Of a stretch of DNA of 64,000 nt, positions 10,440-23,254 are shown piece after piece; the first letter of the stretch is position 1; each line of letters starts with the position of its first letter. The notes under the pieces were generated by a model that saw only the letters and a list, made by a program, of their open reading frames with translations, searched no databases and was not told the origin of the DNA. The DNA is from Micrasema longulum (lineage: Eukaryota > Arthropoda > Insecta > Trichoptera > Brachycentridae): positions 62,001 through 126,000 of the forward strand of contig JAGVSM010002872.1 in the NCBI GenBank assembly GCA_022494885.1. Reading direction: 5' to 3'. Made by a program: the position numbers and the translations under genes.

Positions 10440-11745
10440 ATTTATTTATTTATTAACGGACATTGTCCATGTATACAATTTATAAGGTTTAAATAAAAGA
10501 ATAGTTTAAAACATTTAAAGAAAAAAGAAAGAAGCATTGACAAACATAAGGGACATCGAGACAAGATCGGGACTATTTATTTAGTGCTCGTTTAAATCGT
10601 TGTAAACTTAAACCAAAAAAGTCCAGATCCTGTCTTGAGTTAACAATACGACAAAGGCGGGTCATTGGAGAATTTAGGCCATAGTTTGTTCTATGCTGAT
10701 CGATGAACAGTACTTCATTGTTTCTCAATCTACGAGTCGGAATATTGAATTTTACTTGTCCCAGTAATGATGGAACATCGATTATACCATTTAGTATGCC
10801 GAACATATATATGGAGTCAATATTAGTTCTACGTTTTTGTAGACTAGAAATATTTAACATTGACTCTATTTCAGCATAAGAATAATTATCTCTCTCCAGT
10901 CCAAGCATCCACGCTATTTTTCGAAGCAAGCGATGTTGGACTGATTCAATGTGATTTATGCGATTGACATAGAATGGAGACCAGACCACGGAGGCATATT
11001 CTAGAAGAGGGCGAACAGTTGAGCAATAAAGAGTTTTGATTATACGGACATTAGTAAAATCAGAGGATATTCTGTTAATGAAGCCAAGTAATTTCAGTGA
11101 TTTATTTACTGTATTATCTATATGCTCGTTGTATGTCAGTTTATAGTCCAAAACAACTCCTAAATCTCTGATGGACTTGACTACATCAATTTTGGAGTTT
11201 TCTAATAGGTACTCGAAGGAAATTGGTTGTTTTGTTCTATGAAATGACATTATTTTGCATGTTTTAATATTTAGTTCTAATTTATTGACTTTACACCATC
11301 GGTTAAAAGAGTTATGTCTGATTGAAGAAGAAAGCAGTCTTGTAAAGTTTGACATATTGAGGATTTTGTTGTCGTCCGCGAAGAGCCAAAAACGAGAGTA
11401 AGAGAATGATTTAGCAACATCATTAATAAACAAATTGAAAAGCAGGGGTGCCAAATGAGCACCCTGAGGTACACCCGATGTACTGTTTGATAAATAGTTA
11501 TTTATCCGAACATTTTGTGTCCTACTAGTTAGATACGATTAAATAAATGATAGTAATGGATCTCTTATTCCCAAGGCATGTAATTTATACATGAGAATTT
11601 TATGATCTACTTTGTCAAATGCCTTAGAAAAATCTGTATAAAGAACATCAATCTGCTGACCATTTTCGAGTGCTCTGACAATAACCTGGGTATAATCTAC
11701 CAGGTTAGAGGTGGTTGATCTGGCAGATCTGTATTGTTTGTATCT
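10440..11745 (-). pseudogene. LINE reverse transcriptase fragment, family B (Jockey-like), nearly intact
   Basis: The minus strand reads DVLYTDFSKAFDKVDHKIL (RT motif A), one in-frame stop near 11539, then TSGVPQGAHLAPLLFNLFIN (motif B; usually GVPQGSxLGP) and FADD at the catalytic box (usually YADD). It continues for over 250 residues: LGVVLDYKLTYNEHID, LLEYASVVWSPF, IESVQHRLLRKI, and DLDFFGLSLQRFKRALNK at the C-terminus. The 3' tail (CATGGACAATGTCCG then AATAAATAAATAAA) ends near 10440. It is truncated at the 5' side within the RT; no endonuclease or ORF1 is present. In life it would perform target-primed reverse transcription. Here one stop, the Y-to-F change and S-to-A/G-to-A changes in motif B mark a recently dead copy. 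Confidence 0.92.
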
Positions 11746-11754
11746 GTATTGTTT

Positions 11755-11895
11755 GGACTGTGAGATTTTCCAAAGGATTTATTACAACAGAACTGAAAAA
11801 CATTTTTAAGAAGGCGGATTTCAACGGATCGGCGGATCATTGACTATTAAGTGGTTATTTTACACACTGTAATTCACCACCCTGCTTTTATTTAA
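11755..11895. repeat. FB1 element, copy 4 (left arm)
   Basis: It carries TTTGGACTGTGAG, ATTACAACAGAACTGAAAAA and TTTTACACACTGTAATTCAC in the FB1 order, heavily mutated. It directly abuts the family B LINE. Confidence 0.6.
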
Positions 11896-14800
11896 GTGAC
11901 TTAAAAAATAAATTCAAACGTTGTCTTAAAAATGACGTTACTTATAACTCATAACATTTAACGTAAATTTATTCAAATAATCACAGTTACATTCGAACAG
12001 TATTGTTTTGTATTACTTTAGTTTAATTTTATCAAATTATAGTTAATTAAATTGTAAAAAAAAATCTACAAAAATATGCAAGTTGAAATATTTTATTTTA
12101 TACGTGCCACCTTGCAACAATTTATTGGTAAAACAATAATTTTATACAATTATCATAACCACACAAAAATAGATTCACTACGTACCCTTTTTTCAAATGT
12201 ACTAAATGTTTTGTAATAAATTATAATAACTTCCTGGGGGGTAAAATCTAGCCCCTGTTAATAAACATTTAGTGAATCTCAGAATTAATGTAGCAGAATC
12301 AGGAATTAAAGTTCAATAAAACTTTATTCTTATTTTTCATTTGTTTAATTTATTTTTTATCATTTCATTAACATAAAATTGTACATTATTTATACAAAGT
12401 TGCCTTCACTATTAAACTAAAGTTTTTACACAGTTCTAAGACTGCAAAACATATGTTACAACAGTAATCAATAAATAGAAAAAGTTAATAAAGGTAGTAG
12501 ACAAAGTAAAAATAAAGTAAAATATTGAGGATAAAAATAAAGTAAAAATTGTAGTAAAAGACATAGTGAAAAATGTGTTTTTATAGCGGAAAACGTATTT
12601 AAAAAAAATAAAAATATAAAATTTAAATAATATGTATGTATATCAATACATAAATTAAAAAAAACACACTTTGAATTCAATCAATAAAAAAGTAAAAACA
12701 TTTCATTAAAATTCAAATAAAAACGTGTGTTGGTCATTTAACATCCACTATCAATCCCTCAGACTCTGGGATTTTGTTAGTCAATTATTTACAACTTGTT
12801 GGATGTGACCTCAAAAATGGCAAAAATTGGGTAAATCACAAGAACGCAAATGCATTATTTTATTTAAAAAAAATAAACATTGCTGAAAATATTTTGGGAA
12901 TTTTTAAATCTAAAAGTTAAGTAAACCTTTTATTCGTATATCGTAATACTCGGGAGAAAAATAAATATACGTTTATGAAGTTTCATTTGCCGTCATATTT
13001 CAACTACTTTACGATATCTAATTTCGCAAGTAAATCATGAAATGATTTCATTTTTACGAAGAAAATTCCCTCTTCAGTTGTAATTTTGAAGTTTTTCGAA
13101 AGATATTTTCGACACACGTTTTACGAAGGACGACCAGTAACATAGTTTTTTTATCGAACAACTTGACCTTTCTTTGGTATCAGGCGTTTTTATGTTTGCT
13201 TCGGAATTACATATTTACGAGTGTTCTCTGGGGATTTGTAGAAATACTTATTTCTGTCACCAATTCCGATACTTTACATTACCAATTGGAACAGTTGTTC
13301 TGCGGCAGCAGAAGAAAACACGCCATGAATAAGTAAACTACTGTCTCGTTACTTTACAAGGCAAAAAAATTATAAAAGATTTCTTTGTTTTTACACATTA
13401 CTTCATTTTCTTCTCTTAAAAAAGTTAGGGCTTTATTTAAGATATCTGCTTATGGTCGTTACGTTAATTTATATATATCCTGAACTCAGATTAAAATGTG
13501 ACAACTGTTTTTCTCTACGGCAATGATGTATTGACTGTCACCGTGAATGCATAAATTGTGTATCGTCACGCAATCACTTATTAGATATTTGAGTAAACAC
13601 CATTGATTTTTTTTATTACTGCACCACATAGGGGTTTTTACTAAATGAATACAATTTTGACATTTTAATAAAATTTTATTTTTAAATTTGGTTGCAAATT
13701 ATTTGGGTATGCATTGTTAAAATTATTGTAACAACTTCAGCATCCTTTGTATCCACAGCAATTGTTCACTTCCCACCTTAGTATCTTTTGATCATCCGCC
13801 AAAAGAATACCTCGTGTCACGAATCACGCGTTCATTTTGTTGATCGTGTGCCGCATCATAGACTTTGTTTCTACCTACCACCAGTGTTCAGCTCCATATT
13901 GGAAGCCTGTCCTAGTGTTGGTGCCGTTTACAAGCGACCAGTCAGACCACAGCGATTCCATCAAGAACGAATCAGGTTAGTGGTATCCATACCCAATACA
14001 TCTCATTCGTTAGGGTGGTGACCGATTGACACTGCATACCACATATCGAGAAAATTAACTTATTTCATTAAAATTAAAATACAGTCAACTCCACTCAATA
14101 ATATTGTAGATGTCTTAGGGGTTCGCCCCCCGCAATTTTTCGCCTCGCATCCGCGTGGGAATTAGTTTTCCCACCAATATTAATAATTTATAAACAGTCT
14201 TGGAATAAAAATAAGTTTTTTTTAGTATAACAATCAGTATAGTTATAATAGTATGGACACTTTCAACACCGGGAGCCAGGCCTGCCAACGCAGCAACGCA
14301 ACACGTAACCAATAACTAAAAAAATAGATTCAGACTCTCTTCGCCAGGCGCTGATTTCGTTTGTTTCATCAAAACCTTGTTGACGATTTTCAACATTTAA
14401 CATAAATTCAAATTCACGTATCACGGTTAGATTTAGCTAGTATTGGCGGCATTCATTTTATTGTTTTTTTCTTTGTTATAGTCTATTTAGATAATAATAA
14501 ACTCCACATTAACACGTAAATCTTTTATTTATACACGCTCGTTATTAAACAACCAAACTTTTGGGTAAATTGAAATTCCAAATAATCATTGCTTACACGA
14601 AAATAGTTTTACAGCAAAAATACCTAGTTTGAGTCTTTTATACTTTATTTTTTAACAGGAAAAAACCTTATTTGTTATCATCGTCTTAATATGTTTTACG
14701 TGTGATGTCGGGTATTTTTTTACAAATGTTTATAATAAGCATATTTTGAATTATCCTAAAACGACAAAATTGACGTTTCAATTCAACTAAATGGCTCGTA

Positions 14801-15430
14801 TGATGTTAACATGTCACACTTTTACGCAATGTTTATTAGAAGAGAAGTCGCCGGGCACGACAGGTGACGTCAAAATGACGTGAAGCCTACGGCTATGTGC
14901 TCATTTTAAAAACCGAATACTATAAAATAAAACATGTTTTGAACACATTGATATTTATATCAATGGAATTGTAAAAATCCGCTCATAAATAAATTCATTT
15001 CATAAAATGAAAAATCAGCAATCATTGGAAAACTCTCCACTTGACGACTATCCAAAGATATAAATGTTTCTCTCTTTGTGTAATTTGTTATACTGCCTAC
15101 ACATGCGAGATAGAATGTTAATTTTGTGACTCAAATTTATTTTATTTTAACTTTTTTTTATTAATAAATTTCATAAAAGGTTAATGTATTTTTAAATTCT
15201 ATCCAGATCTACTTTTATACATCTCGTTAATGTTATCACTGTAACACTCCAAAAAAAGAGGCTAACTCTTGTGCTTGGCGAGTGACTTACACTGTTTTAG
15301 TTGTTTATTTATAATAGTTTGTATAATTTTGAATATACGAGTATTAGAGAAAAAAAAATTAAACATGGAATATATGAAAAAAAAACAAAAAATAATAATA
15401 TATTCATACTAATTACAATTTAATACAGTT
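11896..15430. other. AT-rich intronic stretch, no gene
   Basis: It contains a SINE-body remnant near 12770-12850 (GACCTCAAAAATGGC...AAATCACAAGAACGCAAATG) and simple AT-rich sequence. A somewhat GC-richer open stretch at 13788-14021 has no recognisable domain. I support no gene here. Confidence 0.5.
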
Positions 15431-15439
15431 TTTACACGT

Positions 15440-15900
15440 GTTCGAAAAATTTCTTTGTATTTACTTTAAATTTATTTTTAAATATATTATATTTAATTGT
15501 TTTTAGTTCATTAAGGAGATAATTATATTTTTTTATACCTTTGAAGACAAAGCTATTTTGACCATTATTTGTGTGGAATTAAGGAGTTTTAAAATTATTT
15601 TGGTATTTGAGTGACTTGTTCATCTCAAATTCTTTTAATTTTTCTTCTTTATAAATTTGTAGAATGGAATTTATTTTATAAAGAATGTCTACTGTATAAA
15701 CCTTAAATATGTCATATCGACTTTCCGTATTAAATGTTGAGGGTTTCTTTAAAATTACTTTAATAAATAATCTTTGTACTATTTTAAGAGGGTTTATTAT
15801 ATTGGCATTTGCACCACCCCATCCTATAATATCATATTGTAACAAAGATTGTCCAATTGAGTAATAAGCTATTTTTAAATTGTTGATTGTTTTTAATTTT
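15440..15900 (-). pseudogene. LINE fragment, family E (Jockey/CR1-like C-terminus)
   Basis: The frame contains YDIIGWGGANANIINPLKIV then QRLFIKVILKKPSTFNTESRY, the conserved post-RT segment (GIIGWGGAxxxxLxPLxxxQKRILRxILKK) of Jockey-group LINEs. Frameshifts occur on both sides. It is 5' truncated and dead. Confidence 0.85.
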
Positions 15901-16379
15901 CCTTAATCTTATAAATATGTTTATACATTTTCTAATACGTTTAACTAGTTCACTACAATGGTCTTTCCATTTTACGTTTTGGTCATGTATACACCAAGAT
16001 ATTTCATTTTATCAAATAAATGTACATATAAATATTGTGACCTTATAATAAATATATCTCTAAATAAATAAAAATTTATTAAAAAAAAAAAATTGTTACA
16101 TATTGGGAATGTGTCTTGAAATTCAAATATCTTTATAAGTAAACCCCGAGATATTTTATTTCGTCCACAGAATTTATATTTCAATTATCAATATTAATAT
16201 TGTATCTCCTGGGTATATTTTTTCTACCAATATTCATATTTTAGGTATGCTGAAATCTTACACAAAAAATATTTATCCTTACCATACGAATAATAATAAA
16301 TATACAAATGAAAGTGATGCCAATTCCAATATAAATCCATATATTTTTTACTGTATTCGAAGAACACGAGAATAGAACT

Positions 16380-16580
16380 TATAACCAGGAAGAGAGAGAC
16401 GCTGTTCTGAGGCTGGTGTTTGTGTAAAAGAAATAAAAACAAAAGAAGAAATCCGTTTAATAAGTCGGTTATTGGCAGTTAGCGGGAGTATACGATAGTG
16501 ACGTGACGGGCGTATTTATGATTTTTAGTTTATTTTGGCTTAAATCATTAATTTTTATGAATTATGGAAAAGAAATAATT
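16380..16580 (+). repeat. Family Z repeat fragment
   Basis: It carries GACGCTGTTCTGAGGCTGGT and later GACGGGCGTATTTATGATTT, then a TTTATTTTGGC block. These match the 50.9-51.1 kb copy (GACGCTGTTCTGCGGTGGGT...GGCGTATTCGTGATTT) in the same orientation. Confidence 0.65.
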
Positions 16581-16674
16581 GAACAGTGTGTCTATATGCT
16601 TTTTTCTTTTGAAAAGTTTAAACTTCACCACCACGTGTAATGGAATTTTACAGCCTTTTAAAAGTTTAAATCAA

Positions 16675-16872
16675 CTAGTTGGAGCATATGGTGTCCACAA
16701 AGATCCTCCTGGCATCTCTGTCAGCTGCAAAATTCTGTGAATCCTCCCAAGTCAGATTTCCATAATCGAAGTGACATGAACTGCAGACGAACAGTCTGCA
16801 GCGGACGTCCAGGACGTCGAGCACCTGATGCCTTGTTAAGCAGGCAATCTTGGTCTTAACCTTTTGTCGCAT
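16675..16872 (-). pseudogene. LINE C-terminal fragment, family K
   Basis: In mixed frames the minus strand gives KASGARRPGRPLQTVRLQFM, then WEDSQNFAADRDARRIFVDT. This matches the usual LINE C-terminal pattern RRPGRPxxxWR...W(D/E)xAQ..AADRxxWRxFVDxxCS. A related copy is at 28.9-29.1 kb. Confidence 0.75.
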
Positions 16873-16899
16873 AAAGGAAACATTTTTTCATTTAACTTT

Positions 16900-17630
16900 T
16901 ATTGTATTTGGATTTTAATATCGGTTCTATCTGCATAATTTTTTTAAAGAAAAACGAAATCAATCCTGAATAATTATTAAATTGATAAAGACAGTATCAA
17001 TAAAAGAGATAAGGTATTATGATGTTTTCATTTCATACTTTTGTATCTCAAAAAAAATATGAATCCACATAGAACCTTGTTTCTTCAATGCGGCTTTGGC
17101 TAGTAAGTTTACAAGAAAAACATGGCAACATATGTGTTGATGTAATATTTCGTTATTTCTGTTAAAAGTATGATATAATTAATTAGTGCCTCAATAACGA
17201 ACATTGTGTGGTTTTTAATCCGGCCAGTAGAAAAAATAAGTGGTTAAAAACAAAGGTGTGTTATATATTTATTTAAAACTTTTTTATTTTTGGAATATGT
17301 TAAAAACTAAGTCTTGATTAAATGTGTTTAACTCCTTTCAAAATTTCAGTGATAAAATATGTACATAATTTTAAGGTGAAATTTAATGTGAGGTAAGTTT
17401 ACGATATTTAAAAGTTCGTTAAGTGTGTCTAGAAAGTTTGATAAGCAAAATAGCAATCATGTATCTAATTACACCACCAAGACCGCCTGGATAAAAGTTT
17501 TGATGAAATAAGATCTCGCATTTACAAGTTATAAATAATATCATAAATTAATTCAATTTGTGAGTGTTTTTTGTGCAGCGTTGTAAATAATATGTTGTGT
17601 TTTGTAGGCAGGCATTGAATTTTTCCGTCT
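16900..17630. other. AT-rich intronic stretch, nothing recognised
   Basis: No open frame of interest, repeat match or structural motif was seen. Confidence 0.5.
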
Positions 17631-17639
17631 TTAGTTTAT

Positions 17640-17800
17640 CACTTTTTTATTATTTTATTATAGAAATAAAAGACAAGTGATACGTTAAGAGTGATCTTCG
17701 AAGATGTCGCGAAAGCAATGAAAGCGATCACTGCATATTCAAAATTTGTGAATTACAGTATCACTCGTCTTTTATTTCCATAATACATTTTAATGGACTT
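17640..17800. repeat. FB2 foldback element, short copy
   Basis: The arms (TATAGAAATAAAAGACAAGTG and the inverted CACTCGTCTTTTATTTCCATA) flank a core with GAAGATGTCGCGAAAGC. This is the minimal form of the family seen complete at 51.3-51.8 kb. Confidence 0.8.
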
Positions 17801-17904
17801 CCATCAAGAATTTTACTTACAAACTTAAATGTTTTTTTTTATCACTCATTGAAATACTGCAACAGTAATAGTAGGCGTTTTAAAGAAGGAAGTATGGGGA
17901 AGTC

Positions 17905-18075
17905 TAGAAACTAACAGAACTTATAACATATAGTTGGTTGATTTGAGTGGCCATTTTACACACAGCAAAATATTAAATTGAACATTTAAACTAACCAATA
18001 AGTCATAAACCCTCTAAATGCATAGACTTAAATATCTATTTCTCTCAAATTGTATATATCTCTGTTGTGATATGT
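17905..18075. repeat. FB1 foldback element, copy 5
   Basis: Left-arm piece TTGATTTGAGTGGCCATTTT and right-arm pieces AACCCTCTAAATGCATAGAC and ATCTCTGTTGTGATATGTTA are in inverted relation. It is diverged. Confidence 0.7.
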
Positions 18076-18099
18076 TACAAGGTAAATAAAATTGTTTTT

Positions 18100-19015
18100 T
18101 TTTATTCAATCAAATCTAAATGTTAAAACATCATATTTTTTCAAAGTTAAAAAAATCATGTTTTTTATTTCATAAAATTTAATTTTCTAAGGGAGATTAA
18201 AATAAAAACTAAAAAATACTTATTTTGCCGAATGTTACACGCTAGGAAGTTGGGCTTACTGACCTAAGCTATTTAACCCCTCGGGCCTTAATAGTTTGGC
18301 CCTACGGGCCTCATCTGACAAACCACTCGTATTTTTTAAGGATCGATCTTTGTCTTTTTTACTGAACTTTAAACTCATTTCTTTAAAATAATTATGAAAA
18401 TTCACCATATCTATAGCGCTGAGTTTGCATGTGATCTCTTTAAGGGATCTGTACTATTTGATTTAAAATTTCATGTAATTTTTTCTGCTGTAATTTATGA
18501 AGTAATTAGAATTTTGATTTATCTGTTACAGGAAGGTTAAGTGATAGCTATTGCGGTTCAGGTTACAGTCCAGGGACAATGGCGTATTGCACGGTAAAAC
18601 CAATTTAAAAATTAATATTCCATGTTGGTCTTCTCAGGAATCAAATCCAGGACTTAAGTGTGGCTAGCAAATACACCAACCACTCAATAACGAGGCGGAC
18701 TTATTTTCAATCGATATTTTTTTTCAGAATTTTCACTATTAGAGTAGCTTTAGAGCCAAAATCGCTTGTCCAGGGTTCTGGGTCCATTTTACACACAGAA
18801 CTTTATCCTTCTTCCGCCCGGACACAAACATAATTGTTGATATTTTATACTAAAATAAAATGATTATTTTCCTACCCTTCTGACGATGTCGGTCACGATT
18901 AAACTTATTCAATTGTTAAAAGTTCTGAATTTAAAGTGGTCGTCACTTAAAAACTTATTTCATTTTGTATAATTAAAATGCAGCATCACCAAGAAACAGC
19001 GATGGAGATACATAT
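18100..19015. other. Intronic stretch with a possible tRNA-like SINE head
   Basis: Around 18630-18690 the minus strand shows a degenerate tRNA-like pattern (TGGTTGGTGTATTTGC...GGATTTGATTCC). A GC-richer patch at 18235-18325 has no coding support. Nothing else was recognised. Confidence 0.35.
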
Positions 19016-19019
19016 TATA

Positions 19020-19370
19020 AAAACAATTTTACTTAAAAGAAGCATTGACAAACTTCTGGTCAAAGAATAAAGAGAGGTCTCAGCATAATGTGTTTATTGT
19101 CCTAGATGAACATATTAGGTACTGCAAAACGAAAGCCATTTTAAATAGAAGTATACATGTTTTGATTTTGTCTAAGGGAAGAGACTATTGCAGAAGACTG
19201 CTGGGAGAGGTTGCATATATTTATATACTATTAATCGTGTTGTCCAGATGTTGACTATGATTTTTGTTGGTATAATTTGTATTTTTGAATAATATGTATG
19301 CTTTCACTATATTACAGTATTTTTCAAATATTTTTAAAGTTAAGTTTTATATGAATAAATAAATAAATTA
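19020..19370 (+). pseudogene. LINE 3' fragment, family G
   Basis: It encodes LDEHIRYCKTKAILNRSIHV...RRLLGEVAYIYILL. This matches the 46.9-47.1 kb copy (VPDEHIKCSKTKAIFRRGVQ...RRLLRDIA) in protein and in the 3' UTR order. It ends with an AATAAATAAATAAA tail. Confidence 0.75.
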
Positions 19371-19829
19371 TCGTATTTTATTTTGCCAGTATGACTATTG
19401 CTCAGAAGCACCTCTCCTTACCGCCAGCAGAGAGTTTGTTTAATATTTCGGAAGGCCGTACTAAGTTTTTAAGGAAAAAATTCCAATTTTAAGAGAGAAT
19501 TTTAGGACTGGATTTTTTTGAGGGAATTTGAGTTTGAAATTCCTTAAGGATTTTTCGATTATTTGAGTTTTTTGTTTCATTTCATTAAAATGTTTACTTA
19601 TTTTCTCTATGTTGATGTATATGATTGTAGTATATTATTCGTTCGAACCCAACGAAGGACTCAACTCCCACGGGGCTGAGAAATCAATATAGGAAATACG
19701 AAACCGAAATGACTTGAACTACAATTACAGAATATTAGAATTAGTTGAGGTTAATTTAAAGGAAGTTGATTTAATTAGAATATTTAAAATTTATTCATAA
19801 AAAAGTCACTGATATAATTGTAGACAAAA

Positions 19830-20560
19830 AACTAAAACATTTAAGTTTTTAAGCGAAAATTCTTGATGAAAGCTCATTGTAATTTATTAAAGAAATAAAA
19901 CACGAGTGATACTTAAATCCACAAATTTGGAATATCCAGTGACTGGTTTCATCACTTTTGCGACATCTTTGAGACTGGTTTCTTTATTGAGGAATTCGGT
20001 GTATTCATACAAAACAGAGGTAAGGAGAGAGAAATCAATATTTTATGAGAGTAAAGTAAATTTAATTATAGTTTTGTTTGGGATCATTAACAAAATATTT
20101 TAGGTTAATTAATTAGTTGATATAATGATATTTCCAATGAGTTTAATTTGTTTATATAAAATTGTCACATTTTGAGTGAGTTTAAAAAAGTCAATAGAAA
20201 AATTATTTTGACTATTTACCTTTTGTTTTTCAGAAATCAAACTCAAGAAGGATGGGACAGTGGAAAATAATATGTAAATAATACTTAAACTTATTAGAAA
20301 TATCATTTTATTAACTCATTAGTTAACCTGAAACACTTTGTCAAAGATCCTTAAGACAAAAATAATTTAATTTAATTTGCTCTTATATAATTTTGAATTT
20401 TCTATTCATACCCCCTGTTTCGAATAAATACATTGAATTTCTTAATAAGGATACGAGTCTCGAAGATGTCACGAAAGCAATAAAACCGATGACTAAATAT
20501 TCCAAATTTGTGGATTAAAGTATCACTCGTCTTTTATTTCTATAATAAAGAACTAAAATA
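19830..20560. repeat. FB2 foldback element, long copy with AT-rich interior
   Basis: The left arm (AAAACACGAGTGATACTTAA, then CCAGTGACTGGTTTCATCAC) and the right arm near 20450-20550 (GATGTCACGAAAGCAATAAA...GTATCACTCGTCTTTTATTT) are inverted repeats about 400 nt apart. The interior carries no recognisable ORF. Confidence 0.8.
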
Positions 20561-20569
20561 TTAATTAAC

Positions 20570-20760
20570 ACGGACACAATACGAATATATCCGAACAATA
20601 TCTAAAACGAGACAAGAATAGTCGAGCCTCATAAACAAGGGACTGAAATTATTCAATAAACTACCCGACAAAACTAAACAAAATTTCTCAAACTCAAACA
20701 ACCTTTACAAAGGTGTCAGAAATTTTCTGATTAACAAAAAAGTGTGATTTTAATTAAAAT
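20570..20760 (+). pseudogene. LINE C-terminal tail, family J
   Basis: One frame reads NKGLKLFNKLPDKTKQNFSN, then LYKGVRNFLINKKV and a stop. This matches the Jockey-group C-terminus (F..GxKLYNxLP...FKKxLxxxL). It is too short to place further. Confidence 0.7.
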
Positions 20761-20869
20761 AAACAAACATTTTTTTTTGCACCACAACAGGCTCCACAGA
20801 GAGCTCAATTACGCTGGTGATTTTACGGTACAGAATAACCAGGCTGGAGAAAAATCTAAATAAAATAAA

Positions 20870-20950
20870 ATTGTGTTTTCACCGGAAATTGAACCCGAAA
20901 CCTTCCGTACGTGAGTCAATAGACTTAACCACCACAGCATGGAGGACGTT
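20870..20950 (-). repeat. tRNA-like SINE head (second type)
   Basis: The minus strand shows an A-box-like TGGTTAAGTCTATTG and a B-box-like GGGTTCAATTTCC at tRNA-like spacing. It is not a foldable functional tRNA as far as I can see. Confidence 0.45.
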
Positions 20951-20959
20951 TTTTGGTAA

Positions 20960-22790
20960 ATGAGTGTAACAATCCGTAAAGGTATATAAGTTAATTTAAA
21001 ATAAAATATTTTAAAAAGTTAATGTGATTTTATAAATAAAAAGTTTGTGAAGAAAAAATAAGTCGAAAAATCAGTTTTATTTGTTTTCAAAAATAACTTT
21101 TTATTTCCGAATAAGTCATTTTTATGTGAATATATTTTGAAAGGCTATATAAAACCCACAGTGTCCTATTCCGAGTGTCCACATATGAAAAAATAAACTT
21201 TATATCCGCCTAGATCGTTGCGTTCTAGTATTTTGGTTTGGCAGTAAAGATAACATCAAACGATTTGGCTTTTTACTGTTTTTATCACGGAAGCTATCCA
21301 CGTAAATTATTGATACAGTATCCGAATCAATGTTTCCGATTTAACTCTTGCAACACGTACAAAATAAATTACTTCGAATTGAACTTGATCGAATGATTTA
21401 TTACGATTATATAACGAATATATGTATGTACTATATAAATAGTATACCCGTGTATTTTATACTAATACGTAAAGATGATTTTTCTTCATTTTTTTTTTAA
21501 ATTAATCTTCTTTACATCTTTTATTTGGCTACTTTTATATTAACTACATTTCAGTCTTTATATGTATACATGTATGTAAAACATATATAAGCCTATAAGC
21601 CGTTTAAATAAGTAAATAAATAAATATCAAGCTAACGATTTTCAGATTTTGAAATTTGAAATATTTACCAATGTTTTAAGTATTTCCAAATGTTTGCAGA
21701 CTGGCTGAATTAAAAAAAAAGGTTTTTGAAAGCATCCACCACATACCCGAATCCGTTTTAAAGACTAAATGTCTTTCTTCGGATTCACTCATACAAGCAA
21801 GCATTTTTTTTTTTCATTACAAATCGATTATATTGTATCCTTTACTAACCAAATTCAGTAAGGAAAAGCGCGAATAAATATTTACACTTACAACTTTCAA
21901 TGTCTCTTTCACTGTCACTCTTAAACCACCCCTCATTTTCTACAAGGTAGAGACAAAGGGAAGTATAAATAAAATAAATAAATAAATCCTTCACCCATTT
22001 CAAACCCCTTTATGTCGACAGTGATAGAAAACGTTAGTTACTACTCTCTGGGGCACCAGAACGCCCCCAGGTGACAGTCAAGGCCAGTCACCGGCAGCGC
22101 ACCCAAAAGCAGCAGACTTACCCAAAGACTACTGGTTGCAAACCAACTTTTGCCACCACTCATACCAACTCTAACTGTAATTATTGAAGAATCTTACCTC
22201 ATTAATTTTACACAAAAGTCAACGATGGAATAGTAGAGGCAAAACTTTTTCCTCTTTGATGGAACAAATTAAGATGGAAATATTAAAATTAATATTCAAC
22301 GAATAAATAATTATTTTATGTTTTGACATTTTAATTTGGGACTGACTAAGTTTAATTTAATTTGGTGGGTCTCGAAGAAGCCTGGTCACGGGTGAAAAAT
22401 TTCCAATTGATCGATTGAAATTGAGATGTGAGTTTTAAACCGTATCGAAATACTAATTTGCGTTCTTATGATTTCTAAAAACACTTGTTTTGGGGCTATT
22501 TTTACTACTTTTTTGTAAATATTTAATCACTACGGAATATTTTTAAAAATGTGATATGGAAATTAAGGTCACTTTTTTTTTTTTTTTTAAATTTATTTAT
22601 CATAAATATTAAACATATTAAACATACAAAAATTCAAATTCAAATCATTAAGTCATACTGAATTAATTATTTTTATTTATATGAAAAAAACACGCTTCTT
22701 TCCCGAGGAACAAAAAAAGTGTACTAAAATACTAAAAAGATGATGAATGATGAGAAAAATCGAACCGTTCAAAATTTCAACTCATATAAA
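20960..22790. other. AT-rich intronic stretch, no gene
   Basis: A GC-richer patch at 22030-22160 (CCAGAACGCCCCCAGG region) may be the 5' part of some element, but I cannot name it. A SINE-body remnant (CGTTCTTATGATTTCTAAAA) sits near 22460. Poly-A/T runs are frequent. Confidence 0.45.
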
Positions 22791-22799
22791 AATACACGG

Positions 22800-22935
22800 G
22801 AAAAAAAAGTTTCTTCGTAACATATTGACCTAAGCATCGAAGCATAAAAGGGCTTATGACCTTTCATTAAATGGTTCACCATTCTGCTTATGTTTGAAAA
22901 TCAATATTTCTCATATTAGTTGATTTTTGTGAAGA
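22800..22935. repeat. FB1 element, copy 6
   Basis: GGGCTTATGACCTTTCATTA, GGTTCACCATTCTGCTTATG and GTTGATTTTTGTGAAGAT keep the FB1 order with deletions. Only one arm remains. Confidence 0.7.
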
Positions 22936-23029
22936 TTTGTAACACTACTACAAGGGTACTCGCAAAGGTCTTCCTTCGCTCTAAAAAAGCTCAGCCGAAA
23001 GCAAGTAAGAGCTATAATTATATTATATT

Positions 23030-23115
23030 AGTATTTTCTAAGAGTGAGTTATTTACAACTCTTTGAAAATGACCCCAAAAACAGAAATATTTGGATAAAT
23101 CGAAAGAACGCAAAG
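23030..23115 (+). repeat. SINE body remnant
   Basis: GTGAGTTATTTACAACTC, then GAAAATGACCCC and GGATAAATCGAAAGAACGCA, match the SINE body at 59.2 kb. The tRNA-like head is absent. Confidence 0.6.
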
Positions 23116-23254
23116 ATTTTCTTTTTTAAATAAAAAACCTTTCTGAAACTTTTAAATGTAGGTTCTGCGGCGCAGATGTGAATTTTTTTTACTGCCAAAA
23201 ATATGTACACGCAAACAAGGCATGATAACAGATTAGAAAGTCTTTTGTCAGTTC

